The notes under the pieces are model-generated. The model was not told the origin of the DNA. It searched no databases and was given only the letters and a program-made list of their open reading frames with translations. Below are positions 50,627 through 59,522 of a stretch of DNA of 64,000 nucleotides, one piece after another. Source of the DNA: Lachnospiraceae bacterium (GTDB taxonomy: Bacteria; Bacillota; Clostridia; Lachnospirales; Lachnospiraceae); the NCBI GenBank assembly GCA_015056885.1, contig SVFL01000001.1:62001-126000 (forward strand), read 5' to 3'. Position 1 is the stretch's first letter, and each line of letters opens with the position of its first letter. The position numbers and the translations under genes are program-made.

Positions 50627-50811
50627 ATTAAAGTGACCTCCGTTTTGGGTATAAGCGCATAATAATACATCTTTATTTTACACTATTTTAAAGGTTTAAA
50701 AATCCTTTTTTAAGGGTATATTTTGAGAATCACTAGCATTATATTGACTTTCGTGTTATACTACCCAAAGACTACCGTTATGTGTATAATGCAAGAAGAG
50801 GAGGGCGAGAC

Positions 50812-51693
50812 ATGGATCCAACATTGTTTGATGGTACCTTTGTAAAAACCAATCGAATAATCTATACGCCCTCGGACTTTGCTAAAGCGAATCTCATTCA
50901 TTTACAGGAAGTGGGTTCGCTGGAGGCTCAAAAGCCCCATACCAGTCGGCGTAAAAATTTGTCATCCTATCTCTTTTTCCTGGTTGAAGAGGGGGAAGGA
51001 AGTCTTGAGTATGGCGGAAAAACATATCTGCTTAAGCAGGGAGACTGTGTTTATGTGGATTGTCATCAGGCGTATTCCCACAGTTGCGCAGAGACCTTGT
51101 GGAAACTGAAGTGGGTGCACTTTTATGGGCCCAATATGGGCGGTATCTACAATAAATACGTTGAACGCGGCGGCAGACCGGTTTTGACACCGGCTGAACC
51201 GGAAAAATATGGGAAATTGCTGGATGAAATTTATACTATTGCAGCTTCCGGTGCATACATCAAGGATATGCAGATTTTTGAAAAATTAACAACCCTTCTC
51301 ACGATGCTGATGGAGCAGAGCTGGAATCCGGAGTCAGAAGGCAGGGAGGAGGCTTTTGCACGCAAGGGAGTAGGTAAGAAGCAAAATCTTCAGGCTCTTA
51401 AGGAATATCTGGATGAAAATTATGCATCAAAAATTACATTAGATATGTTGGCAGAGCAATTTTATATCAATAAGTTTTATCTGACTCGAATTTTTAAGGA
51501 ACAGTTTGGCGAGTCTGTTACAGGATATCTTTTACAGGTACGGATTACAAAGGCGAAACAGAGTCTTCGATTCACAGAAAAGCCTATTGAAGAAATTGCC
51601 CATGAATGTGGCATGCATGATGCCAATTATTTTTCGAGAATGTTTAAAAAGGTTGAGGGTGTCACCCCCGGAGAATTTCGACGGATGTGGTAA
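50812..51693 (+). CDS. AraC-family transcriptional regulator with cupin sensor
   Basis: A 293-residue regulator. The N-terminal 150 residues form an AraC-type cupin (SSYLFFLVEEGEGSLEYGGKTYLLKQGDCVYVDC), which usually binds a sugar. The C-terminal 100 residues form a double-HTH AraC domain: LKEYLDENYASKITLDMLAEQF, INKFYLTRIFKEQFGESVTGYLLQ, then EEIAHECGMHDANYFSRMFKK and the closing GVTPGEFRRMW. GGAGGG lies upstream of ATG 50812; a longer frame start at 50782 overlaps the promoter region. TGTGTATAAT (50781-50790) could be an extended -10. Its divergence from gmd suggests that it controls the GDP-fucose genes or itself. Confidence 0.9.
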   Translation: MDPTLFDGTFVKTNRIIYTPSDFAKANLIHLQEVGSLEAQKPHTSRRKNLSSYLFFLVEEGEGSLEYGGKTYLLKQGDCVYVDCHQAYSHSCAETLWKLKWVHFYGPNMGGIYNKYVERGGRPVLTPAEPEKYGKLLDEIYTIAASGAYIKDMQIFEKLTTLLTMLMEQSWNPESEGREEAFARKGVGKKQNLQALKEYLDENYASKITLDMLAEQFYINKFYLTRIFKEQFGESVTGYLLQVRITKAKQSLRFTEKPIEEIAHECGMHDANYFSRMFKKVEGVTPGEFRRMW

Positions 51694-51749
51694 ATGTCTT
51701 GGAATTATATTAATTAAAGGAAAACAATAGATAACAGAGAGGGACAAAT

Positions 51750-53033
51750 ATGTCTAAGAAAAGAAAGTCAGGGAAGCATAGTGAGATAAAGGTACAAGAA
51801 AAGAAAATATATACAAATCTGGATTTCTGTATTTTTGCAGTCTTGTTTATGGGAGTGGTGGCAGTGACATTTACTCTGTTTCACAGACAATGTGTGGAGA
51901 GTATGTTGGGGAGTGGCTTGTATCACTCGGATATGAAAGCCTACATTTTAGAGATGCAGGGATTGGACAGCGGCTATAGTTTTCCTTATCCGGTACTGTT
52001 TATGTTGTCAGCCTTTTGGGATTTGTTTGTGTCACCGGAAATGGCTGTGGCAATAGCTACTACCATGTTTAACGCATTGGCATTGCTTATAACCAAAGCG
52101 GCACTTAACAGATTTACCCTGAAGGAATTGACCAAAGGATTAAAGGGAAATCAGGTGCTGGCCGGAGCGATTATCAGCGTGGTGGCAGTGGGGCTGTTTT
52201 TTGTATCTATGGTATTTACTTCACCTATGAAAGTATATCTTCCCGGAATTAACTATAACTATTTGGGAGTTTTTACGGCCAATCCGTTTCATAATGCAAC
52301 CTATATGGCTGCAAGACCTTTTGCGATTCTGGCGTTTTTGTGGTACGTAAAGCTGTTGGATAGCTATGAAAAAAAGGATGCAGCTGCGAAATATAAAGGG
52401 GATTATATTCTGTTTTCTCTGTTTTTGCTGATTTCTACCATGACAAAGCCCAGTTTTACTATTGTATTGGTGGGGGCTGCAGGACTGATTATGGTCTACC
52501 GGCTGTTTGCGTCCAAATTCCGCAATTTTAAACCGACGATTCTTTTGGGACTGACTTTTATACCGACATTTATAGATTTGCTGTATCAATTTAAGGGAGT
52601 GTTTGTGCCTGAGGAGGGCGTAGAGGGCGGTATTGGTTTTTGCTTTGGAGACATCTGGGGCATGTACTGCGGCAACATCCCTTTTGCTATAGGGTTGGCC
52701 ATTGGTTTTCCCCTTGTGGTATTAATTTGTAATTGGGAAAAAATAAAAACAAACACTCTGTATCGCTTCTCGTGGCAGATTTATCTGATGAGTTTTGCAA
52801 TGGCTTTTCTCATCTACGAAAAGGGATTCAGAGCGCCTGATTTTAATTTTTCATGGGGCTACATGTATGGCATTTTCTTTGCTTTTGTGGGGGCAGTTGT
52901 GGTGCTTTTGCGCGCTACGGCAGAGAAGAAACGTCCTTTATTACTTAGCCTGCAATGGGCTGCTTTTGGCTTGCATCTTCTGTGCGGTCTGTATTATTTT
53001 TACGGAATTTTCCAAGGACGGATGTATTACTGA
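51750..53033 (+). CDS. Polytopic membrane protein, possible GT-C glycosyltransferase
   Basis: A 427-residue membrane protein of unknown function with about ten to twelve helices. A basic N-terminus (KKRKSGKHSEIKVQEKK) is followed by a helix and a loop with GLYHSDMKAYILEMQGLDSGYSFPYPVLF, where the acidic residue after the first helix is reminiscent of the catalytic Asp of GT-C lipid-linked-sugar transferases. AGAGAGGG lies upstream of ATG. The 3' end overlaps the end of the convergent gene at 52945-54582 by 89 bp. The family is not recognised with certainty. Confidence 0.7.
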   Translation: MSKKRKSGKHSEIKVQEKKIYTNLDFCIFAVLFMGVVAVTFTLFHRQCVESMLGSGLYHSDMKAYILEMQGLDSGYSFPYPVLFMLSAFWDLFVSPEMAVAIATTMFNALALLITKAALNRFTLKELTKGLKGNQVLAGAIISVVAVGLFFVSMVFTSPMKVYLPGINYNYLGVFTANPFHNATYMAARPFAILAFLWYVKLLDSYEKKDAAAKYKGDYILFSLFLLISTMTKPSFTIVLVGAAGLIMVYRLFASKFRNFKPTILLGLTFIPTFIDLLYQFKGVFVPEEGVEGGIGFCFGDIWGMYCGNIPFAIGLAIGFPLVVLICNWEKIKTNTLYRFSWQIYLMSFAMAFLIYEKGFRAPDFNFSWGYMYGIFFAFVGAVVVLLRATAEKKRPLLLSLQWAAFGLHLLCGLYYFYGIFQGRMYY

Positions 53034-54582
53034 TGTCTGCAAGGCCTCGCGCTGCATAAGGAATCAGTAAAAGTCCATAGAGGAAAATATAGCGTGAGTT
53101 GGCTTCCCATATCATGTGGAACAAAAATCCGCCAAAGACGCTAATCATGCCAGTCCACATATAAAGTCTGTCAGGGCGGCGTCTGAGGAGTGTGATAAGG
53201 ATGCCTGCAAAGCATCCCAGATAAACTATAGTTTGATACAAATTACAAAATTCGATATATACGTTAGCATATTTGCCTGTGTAGAATTCCTCTGCGGCCG
53301 GGTGCCTGGGCCCCAGTGTGGCGAGGGTTGCCTGACGGCTTGCATAGGTGCCGTCGGTCCACTGGGAGAGAAATTTGTTGAAATAAAAAGAGGCAGCATA
53401 TCCGGGATTGGCTTTAAAGTAATCCTGTCGTTCGGTGATGGCAGCTTTGCTGATTGCTACTGTCTTGTCCGTGTCCATGCCGGACTCCTGATAGGTGTTA
53501 AAATTAAAGCCATTGTACCAGCCGTTGGCGCGTGAGGATTCCTGCATGCCCATGGCAAAATAGGACATGGCGGGTACGCCGGTGCGCAAGGTGTTGCCGG
53601 CGCGGAACTCGTAGCATTTTTGGGTAATCGGCAAAACAGTGAGGGACAGTGTGATGCAAAGCGTGCAGTATATCAAAAGAGATTTTCTGCCGGAGAAACA
53701 AGCCTCCAAAAGTACCACCAGTACCACTGCAATAATACAAATCAACGAATTTTTGCGAAGCATTACAGCCAGAGTAAGTCCCAGAAGGCTTATGAAAGCC
53801 GGAAGGATATACCTTTTTGCCGGAGTGTCGCAAGCCATGGTTTTGTCTTCGGGCATATTTTTTAAAAGCTTCAGCAGATAATATAAGCCCACCGACAGGG
53901 CGGCGAAGGACGGAATTTCTCCATATACAAAAGAACTGTACATAATCATAGGCAGGCATGTACCGGCCAATATCAGATAGATACAGTCAGCCCGGTCGTT
54001 TTCCCAAAGCAGATGAACCGTTTTATACTGAAAGAAAACGATGATACAGGTCAATACTACATATAGACATTTAATGAAATGATAAGCTTCCAGACCGATG
54101 GGAAGGAAGTTCCATATCCGAATAATCAGTTCAAAAAAAGCCATCAGTCCTACCTGTTGAGGATAATAGGACAGATAGGAGTCTGTGGGGTGAATCACGG
54201 AAGTGTCTCCTCCAGCGAGACTTTGGGCTGCGGAATAAACAGACCATGCATCGGCAGCGGGTGCAGTTCTTCCGAACAGGATGAGCAGGGCGCCCAGTAA
54301 AAGTACCCCGATCATGGTTATACACAGAAGAATTCTTTTGCCAAGGGCAGGTCGTTTGCAGGCAAGGCGGCAACACAAAAGGATTGCACTTCCCGCTATG
54401 AGCACTCCCAAAAGGTGAAACAGAGGGTTGTCTGCCCGCGTCAGTACCTGTTGGGTGGTCATGTTATCTGCATAGCAGGTAAACAGAAAACCTGCAACGA
54501 ACAAAAGTCCTGTAAAAATCATAGATAACATCAATATGAAGTTGCAAGACAGGCGATAAAGAGCCTGAAAAAAGGATTTCAC
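52945..54582 (-). CDS. Polytopic membrane protein, GT-C (PMT/ArnT-like)
   Basis: A membrane protein of 545 residues with about twelve helices. After the third helix it has GRTAPAADAWSVYSAAQSLAGGDTSVIHPTDSYLSYYPQQVGLMAFFELI, a layout like the catalytic first extracytoplasmic loop of GT-C mannosyltransferase-like enzymes (acidic residue, then YYP...G). YSSFVYGEIPSFAALSVGLYYLLKLL and FKANPGYAASFYFNKFLSQW fit the same class. The start is taken as GTG 54582 because GAGGTGG is 5 bp upstream; GTG 54591 would sit inside that site. It would use polyprenyl-phosphate sugars, for example from the GT2 enzyme at 54761. The end overlaps the convergent 51750 gene. Confidence 0.75.
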   Translation of the reverse strand: MKSFFQALYRLSCNFILMLSMIFTGLLFVAGFLFTCYADNMTTQQVLTRADNPLFHLLGVLIAGSAILLCCRLACKRPALGKRILLCITMIGVLLLGALLILFGRTAPAADAWSVYSAAQSLAGGDTSVIHPTDSYLSYYPQQVGLMAFFELIIRIWNFLPIGLEAYHFIKCLYVVLTCIIVFFQYKTVHLLWENDRADCIYLILAGTCLPMIMYSSFVYGEIPSFAALSVGLYYLLKLLKNMPEDKTMACDTPAKRYILPAFISLLGLTLAVMLRKNSLICIIAVVLVVLLEACFSGRKSLLIYCTLCITLSLTVLPITQKCYEFRAGNTLRTGVPAMSYFAMGMQESSRANGWYNGFNFNTYQESGMDTDKTVAISKAAITERQDYFKANPGYAASFYFNKFLSQWTDGTYASRQATLATLGPRHPAAEEFYTGKYANVYIEFCNLYQTIVYLGCFAGILITLLRRRPDRLYMWTGMISVFGGFLFHMIWEANSRYIFLYGLLLIPYAARGLADISNTSVLGKFRKNNTDRTEDASQKQPIAG

Positions 54583-54670
54583 GATTTCCACCTCGTCAAA
54601 AAAATTAAATTTATGACATTATAACACAGATTAAATGATAAAAATAGTGGCTGTAACAGAATAATCGTGC

Positions 54671-54706
54671 TAAAATAATGGTAAGTGTGAAAATAAATTT
54701 TCACAC
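54671..54706 (+). promoter_or_regulatory. Extended -10 promoter with adjoining 22-bp inverted repeat
   Basis: TGCTAAAAT (TAAAAT at 54671-54676) is followed by a perfect 10+10 inverted repeat, GTGTGAAAAT-AA-ATTTTCACAC (54685-54706). The repeat starts about where transcription would, so it may be an operator or a 5' hairpin. No good -35 is seen. On the opposite strand TATAAT at 54618-54623 may serve the divergent membrane protein gene. Confidence 0.5.
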
Positions 54707-54760
54707 AGAAATTTGTGCTTGCGCCCAAATTTCCAGATTGTTCCAAGAATGGAGATTAAT

Positions 54761-55702
54761 ATGGATAAAATTGCAGTGTTGATTCCCTGCTATAATGAGG
54801 AAAAGACCATTGCCAAGGTAGTGAATGATGTAAAGACTGCGCTTCCCGAGGCGATGATATATGTATATAATAATAATTCTACAGACAAGACCGTAGAAAT
54901 TGCCGAGCAGGCCGGTGCCATTGTGCGCAATGAGTACAAGCAGGGCAAGGGCAATGTTATGCGCAGAATGTTCCGCGAGATTGATGCGGAGTGTTATCTG
55001 ATGATTGACGGTGATGACACCTATCCTTTGGATTGTGCAAGGGAAATGGTGAATCTTGTGTTGGAGAAAAATGCGGACATGGTGGTGGGAGACCGACTTT
55101 CTTCTACCTATTTTAAAGAGAATAAGCGTCCCTTCCACAACTTTGGCAACAGCCTTATGCGTGCCGGAATTAATAGTTTGTTCCGCTCTGATATCAAGGA
55201 TATTATGACCGGTTACAGAGCTTTTAGTTACGAATTTATCAAGACTTTCCCGGTATTTTCCAAGGGTTTTGAAATTGAGACGGAGATGACCATTCATGCC
55301 GTGAACTATAATATGCATGTGGAGAATGTGGTGGTGGAGTATCGTGACAGACCGGAGGGAAGTGTATCCAAATTGAATACTTACAGCGATGGTGCCAAGG
55401 TGATTCTTAAGATGCTTCAGCTCTACAAGAATTACAGACCCCTTCGCTTCTTTGGATTGTTGGCGTTTGTGTTGGCACTGCTTGCAACAATCGTATTTAT
55501 TCCGGTGGGAATGGCTTATCTGGAAACCGGGTTGGTGCTTCGTTTTCCTACTTTGATTGTATGTGGGTTTGTGGTGCTGGCAGGACTTTTGTCCCTGTTC
55601 GCAGGTATGATATTGGAAGTTATGGCAGCCAAGGACAGACGGGATTTTGAGTATCGTTTGAATCGGGTCCATGACGCTAAGAAGGCGAAAGAGAATGGTT
55701 AA
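54761..55702 (+). CDS. GT2 polyprenyl-phosphate glycosyltransferase (Dpm1/ArnC-like)
   Basis: A 313-residue family 2 enzyme that likely forms a polyprenyl-phosphate-linked sugar. The GT-A domain has IAVLIPCYNEEKTI, VYNNNSTDKT, GKGNVMRRMF and DGDDTYPLD as metal site, then DIMTGYRAFSYEFIKTFPVFSKGFEIETEM, typical of Dpm1-like synthases. Two transmembrane helices at the C-terminus (about 235-290) anchor it. ATG 54761 has GGAG 8 bp upstream; upstream in-frame starts at 54713 and 54749 precede or overlap it. It overlaps the DUF6020 gene by 8 bp. Confidence 0.9.
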   Translation: MDKIAVLIPCYNEEKTIAKVVNDVKTALPEAMIYVYNNNSTDKTVEIAEQAGAIVRNEYKQGKGNVMRRMFREIDAECYLMIDGDDTYPLDCAREMVNLVLEKNADMVVGDRLSSTYFKENKRPFHNFGNSLMRAGINSLFRSDIKDIMTGYRAFSYEFIKTFPVFSKGFEIETEMTIHAVNYNMHVENVVVEYRDRPEGSVSKLNTYSDGAKVILKMLQLYKNYRPLRFFGLLAFVLALLATIVFIPVGMAYLETGLVLRFPTLIVCGFVVLAGLLSLFAGMILEVMAAKDRRDFEYRLNRVHDAKKAKENG

Positions 55703-57416
55703 AAAGTATTTTGATAAAAGAGTATTTGTGATATTTGCTTTGATTGGTTTTGCTTTTGGATTTTTTCAGCTGACCGGATGGGAGCTTGCCGAAAAAGGGA
55801 ATATTCTCTGGACAGGGGCGTATATTGCACGCCTCAGTTTTTTGTGTCTGGCGGTCGGTGTATTTGCAGGCGCTGTTAGTTGTGTATTGCCGGTGGTTTT
55901 GGCCGGAAAGCTTTCGCTTATTCGTACGGAGGAACTGAGTACACCGGAGGGGAAAAGCAGTATTTGGTATTCTGAGGGAGTGCGTTGGTTCGTATCCTTC
56001 GGGTTGATTGTACTGAGCTGGCTGCCCTGCTACTTAGCCTACTATCCGGGTATTTGTGCCTATGACACCACCATTCAGTTGGGGCAGGTGGAAAGTGGTG
56101 CTTACAATGATCATCACCCCATTGCTCATACCTTGCTTTTGGATGGCTTTATGAGCCTGGGTGATAAGCTGTTTAATGATGTCAATACAGGGCTTGCATT
56201 GTTGGTCTTGTTTCAGATGCTTGCTTTGGCAGCAGTTCTGGCATGGGGAATTGTATTGCTTACTGACAGAGGTGTCACAAAATGGATTCCGGTATGCCTC
56301 CAGATTGGTTCTATGATATATCCCTTTCATATGTATATGAGTGTCAGTGTATGTAAGGATGTGCTTTTTACCGTGTTTTTTTTGTTGCAGATGCTGGCGT
56401 TATATGAGATGATAAGACGAAGAACATCCGGTCTTGACAGATATGATGTGCTCTTTGCCGTGTCTTCCGTGGGAATGCAACTTTATCGCAACAATGGCAG
56501 GTATGCCATGTTGGTGCTGGTGGTGATACTTTTTGTGGCAGTGATTGGCGGAAAGGGTGCCAGGAGATTTTGGGGCAAGATTGCAGTTAACTGTGCTTTT
56601 AGTCTGGTTGTGGGAAGTTTGTGTATTTCCGGATTGTTTCGGCTTACCGGAGCGGAGCAGGGAGACAGACGAGAGATGTTGAGCATGCCTATTCAGCAGC
56701 TTGCAAGATGTATGGTTTATCATGGCGGCGTTGGAGTATTGGCAGAGGATGATGCTACCATGGACGAGGATTCCAAGGCTTTAATCAATGACTTTCTTTT
56801 AAATGAGAGCTATAAGGAATATCGCCCGGATATTGCAGATCCGGTAAAACGTCACACCAACACTTATGTGGTGCGATATCGTACGGAGGAGTTTGCCGGG
56901 ACGTATCTGAATCTCCTGGGACGTTATCCCGGGGATTTTATCAATGCAGCGCTGGCTGTAAATGCCGGATATTTTTATGTAGGTGATGAGAGTCATGCCT
57001 ATATCAATGTAAATGGCAGAGATACAGGGCTGGGTTATGTGCAGACCCGTTTTTTGACGGAGGAACTTAATTCCAGAGGAGTCTATCAGGATTCCAAATG
57101 GAAGAGTCTCTTTCGGATAATGGAAAAATGGGCAGACAACAATGCTTATTTAAAGCTTCCGGTATTGAAATATTTGTTTGTGCCGGGTGTCTTTTTGTGG
57201 TTATATATGCTGCTGGCAGGATGTCTGATTGCGTGCAGAAAATATGACAGATGTGTACCTCTTGCACTGGTTATGGGCTATTATGCAACTTTGATTTTGG
57301 GGCCTACGGTGCAACTTAGATATATTTATCCGCTGATGGTTGTGTTGCCATTTAGTGTGCTTATGGCTATATGCAGAGGCGGAAGTAAGGAAACGAAGAA
57401 TGAACAGTCAGAATAA
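55695..57416 (+). CDS. DUF6020-family polytopic membrane protein
   Basis: A 573-residue membrane protein with about twelve helices, matching the DUF6020 family (unknown function, common in Firmicutes glycan loci). The marker region is LPCYLAYYPGICAYDTTIQLGQVESGAYNDHHPIAHTLLL after the third or fourth helix, with acidic and histidine residues in an extracytoplasmic loop, which resembles GT-C active-site loops (Asp then H-P). A later extracytoplasmic domain (about 335-470) contains RMLSMPIQQLAR-like and FLTEELNSRGVY segments. It lies between a Dpm1-like synthase and an FAD oxidoreductase, and it overlaps the latter by 17 bp. It is likely a lipid-sugar-dependent transferase, by inference. Confidence 0.8.
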   Translation: MVKKYFDKRVFVIFALIGFAFGFFQLTGWELAEKGNILWTGAYIARLSFLCLAVGVFAGAVSCVLPVVLAGKLSLIRTEELSTPEGKSSIWYSEGVRWFVSFGLIVLSWLPCYLAYYPGICAYDTTIQLGQVESGAYNDHHPIAHTLLLDGFMSLGDKLFNDVNTGLALLVLFQMLALAAVLAWGIVLLTDRGVTKWIPVCLQIGSMIYPFHMYMSVSVCKDVLFTVFFLLQMLALYEMIRRRTSGLDRYDVLFAVSSVGMQLYRNNGRYAMLVLVVILFVAVIGGKGARRFWGKIAVNCAFSLVVGSLCISGLFRLTGAEQGDRREMLSMPIQQLARCMVYHGGVGVLAEDDATMDEDSKALINDFLLNESYKEYRPDIADPVKRHTNTYVVRYRTEEFAGTYLNLLGRYPGDFINAALAVNAGYFYVGDESHAYINVNGRDTGLGYVQTRFLTEELNSRGVYQDSKWKSLFRIMEKWADNNAYLKLPVLKYLFVPGVFLWLYMLLAGCLIACRKYDRCVPLALVMGYYATLILGPTVQLRYIYPLMVVLPFSVLMAICRGGSKETKNEQSE

Positions 57417-58554
57417 AAATGACAAATTGATTATCGGCGGCGGATTATATGGCCTTTATGCAGCTTTGTACTGCGGACGCAAGGGACAAAAGGTTACTCT
57501 TCTGGAGCTTGAGCCGGCTCCGTTTACACGTGCTACTTATATTAATCAGGCAAGAGTCCACATGGGATATCATTATCCCCGCTCCCTGTCCACGGCTATG
57601 AAGTCTGCAGGTTATTTTAAGCGTTTTGTGGATGATTACGGATTTTGTATTCACGATAAATTCAAGCAGGTCTATGCTACTTCCAGTCACTTTTCCTGGA
57701 CGGATGCGGAGGAGTTTCGTAAATTCTGCAAGAGTGCAGATATTCCCTGCATGGATTTGCCGGTGGAACAATATTTCCAAACAGGCTTATGCGACGGAGC
57801 TTTTTTGACGGAAGAATATACCTACGATGCTCATATTCTCAGGGACTATTTGATGAAAGAATTGGAAGTGCTGCCCAATGTGTCTTTGCAGTTTAGTCGG
57901 GAGATTCAGCGGATTGTAAAGCAGAGTGACAGTTATGAAATTTATGTACTTCATGAGGGTAAGGAAGAGGTTTATGTTGCTCCTTTTGTATTAAATGCCA
58001 CATATGCCTCGGTAAATCAGGTGCTTCGCAGAGTGGAGGGAGTTGAAACCCAGGACTTTGGATTAAAATACGAACTTTGTGAGATTATTTTGTGTAATGT
58101 GGATGAGAGACTTAAGGACATCGGACTGACTGTGATGGATGGCCCCTTTTTCTCCATTATGCCCTTTGGTAAGACGGGGTATCATTCCCTGACATCCGTT
58201 ACATTTACGCCTCATAAGACAAGTTATGATGCCACACCACAGTTTGAGTGCGTGAAAAACGGTATCTGTAATGAGATGTGGCTGGGTAACTGCAATGAGT
58301 GTGCGCACAAGCCGGAGAGTGCATGGGAATACATGTCAGCTCTTGCCCGCAAATATATGAGGGAAGAGTATGGTTTTACCTATGAGAAGTCATTGTTTTC
58401 CATGAAGCCGATTCTTAAGGCTTCGGAGATTGACGATTCCCGCCCTACGGTGATTAAGCGTCTGGAGCCTGAAAGTGCAGGGGGACCGGTGTTTATCAGT
58501 GTGCTTTCGGGTAAGATTAACACGGTTTATGATTTGGATGAGTTTTTGGACTAA
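57400..58554 (+). CDS. FAD-dependent oxidoreductase (DAO-type)
   Basis: A 384-residue FAD enzyme. The dinucleotide-binding motif is GGGLYGLYAALYCGRKG (about 13-29), followed by an acidic ribose residue in LLELEPAPFTRATY and the DAO-like NQARVHMGYHYPRS. The C-terminus has SALARKYM and the FAD-closing GPVFISVLSGKINTVYDL. Substrate is unknown. The 57340 frame start would lie inside DUF6020, so ATG 57400 is used, with AAGGAAACGAAGA upstream. Its position between a DUF6020 membrane protein and two GT2 genes suggests oxidation of a sugar or lipid-linked intermediate. A UDP-galactopyranose mutase is unlikely because its motifs are missing. Confidence 0.82.
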   Translation: MNSQNKNDKLIIGGGLYGLYAALYCGRKGQKVTLLELEPAPFTRATYINQARVHMGYHYPRSLSTAMKSAGYFKRFVDDYGFCIHDKFKQVYATSSHFSWTDAEEFRKFCKSADIPCMDLPVEQYFQTGLCDGAFLTEEYTYDAHILRDYLMKELEVLPNVSLQFSREIQRIVKQSDSYEIYVLHEGKEEVYVAPFVLNATYASVNQVLRRVEGVETQDFGLKYELCEIILCNVDERLKDIGLTVMDGPFFSIMPFGKTGYHSLTSVTFTPHKTSYDATPQFECVKNGICNEMWLGNCNECAHKPESAWEYMSALARKYMREEYGFTYEKSLFSMKPILKASEIDDSRPTVIKRLEPESAGGPVFISVLSGKINTVYDLDEFLD

Positions 58555-58571
58555 CGGAGGTTTGGATATAA

Positions 58572-59522
58572 ATGAAACAGACAGGCAAGGAGAAAAATTT
58601 TGTATCCTGCGTGGTTTATCTGCATAATGACGGTGCTGTGGTAAAAGATTTTATGCGCAGTATCTGTAATGTGATGAATGCCAATTTTGAGAAATTTGAA
58701 ATTGTGTGTGTCAATGACGGTTGTACCGATGATACAGTGGAACAGCTTAATGCGTTTTTGGAGGAGGGGCAGCAGGCCCGTTCTGTAAGCCTGATTAATT
58801 TAAGTTTCTATCAGGGTGTGGAGACAGCAATGAATGCCGGAAGTGATTTGGCTGTGGGAGATTTTCTGTTCGAATTCGATCAGTGCAATATGGACTTTGA
58901 TGAAGAGATGATTATGCAGGTATATCGCCGCGCGCTGGAGGGATATGATGTGGTATCTGCCTCTCCCAAACGTGGTGTGGCATTGACGTCCAAGGTGTTT
59001 TATGGACTGTATAACTGGAGTACAGGAAACCGTTACAAAATTCGCCAGGAGCGTTTTCGTATTGTTTCCAGACGCGCCATTAATCGTGTAAATCAAATGA
59101 ACATTTATGTGCCTTACCGTAAGGCTATGTACATGAATTGTGGTTTGAAAACGGATACTCTTATCTATGATAATAAGAATACTGCCCGCAGGAACCGCAA
59201 TCGTGAAGAACGTGGAAGCAGAAGCGGACTTGCAGTGGATACACTTGTGATTTTCACAGATGTCTTAGAAAAGTTTTCCATGTTTGTGAGTGCAGTGCTT
59301 TTAGGATTTTTGCTGTTGATGTTTGGATGGATTGTATACTCTGTATTCAGTGAGGTGCGACCGGTGGAAGGATGGCTTTCGCTGATGGCCCTGATGAGTT
59401 TTGGATTCTTTATGTTGTCGGTGCTGATGACTTTGATTTTCAAGTATCTGTCCATTATTTTGAATATGAGTTTTAAGAGACAGCGCTATGTGATAGAAGG
59501 AGTGGAGAAACTGACCAAATGA
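58572..59522 (+). CDS. GT2 glycosyltransferase with C-terminal membrane helices
   Basis: A 316-residue divergent family 2 enzyme: FVSCVVYLHNDGAVVKDF, VCVNDGCTDDT, YQGVETAMNAGSDLAVGDFLFEFDQCN (with DQCN in place of DXD) and a C-terminal pair of helices (about 235-300, VLLGFLLLMFGWIV). It resembles the Dpm1/GtrB group in layout but has an unusual metal-site region, so substrate or mechanism may differ. CGGAGG lies upstream of ATG. It overlaps the next GT2 gene by ATGA. Confidence 0.82.
   Translation: MKQTGKEKNFVSCVVYLHNDGAVVKDFMRSICNVMNANFEKFEIVCVNDGCTDDTVEQLNAFLEEGQQARSVSLINLSFYQGVETAMNAGSDLAVGDFLFEFDQCNMDFDEEMIMQVYRRALEGYDVVSASPKRGVALTSKVFYGLYNWSTGNRYKIRQERFRIVSRRAINRVNQMNIYVPYRKAMYMNCGLKTDTLIYDNKNTARRNRNREERGSRSGLAVDTLVIFTDVLEKFSMFVSAVLLGFLLLMFGWIVYSVFSEVRPVEGWLSLMALMSFGFFMLSVLMTLIFKYLSIILNMSFKRQRYVIEGVEKLTK

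Noticed and set aside
57400..58554. UDP-galactopyranose mutase
   Set aside because: The FAD motif fits, but the mutase-specific regions are missing and the sequence follows the DAO-type layout.
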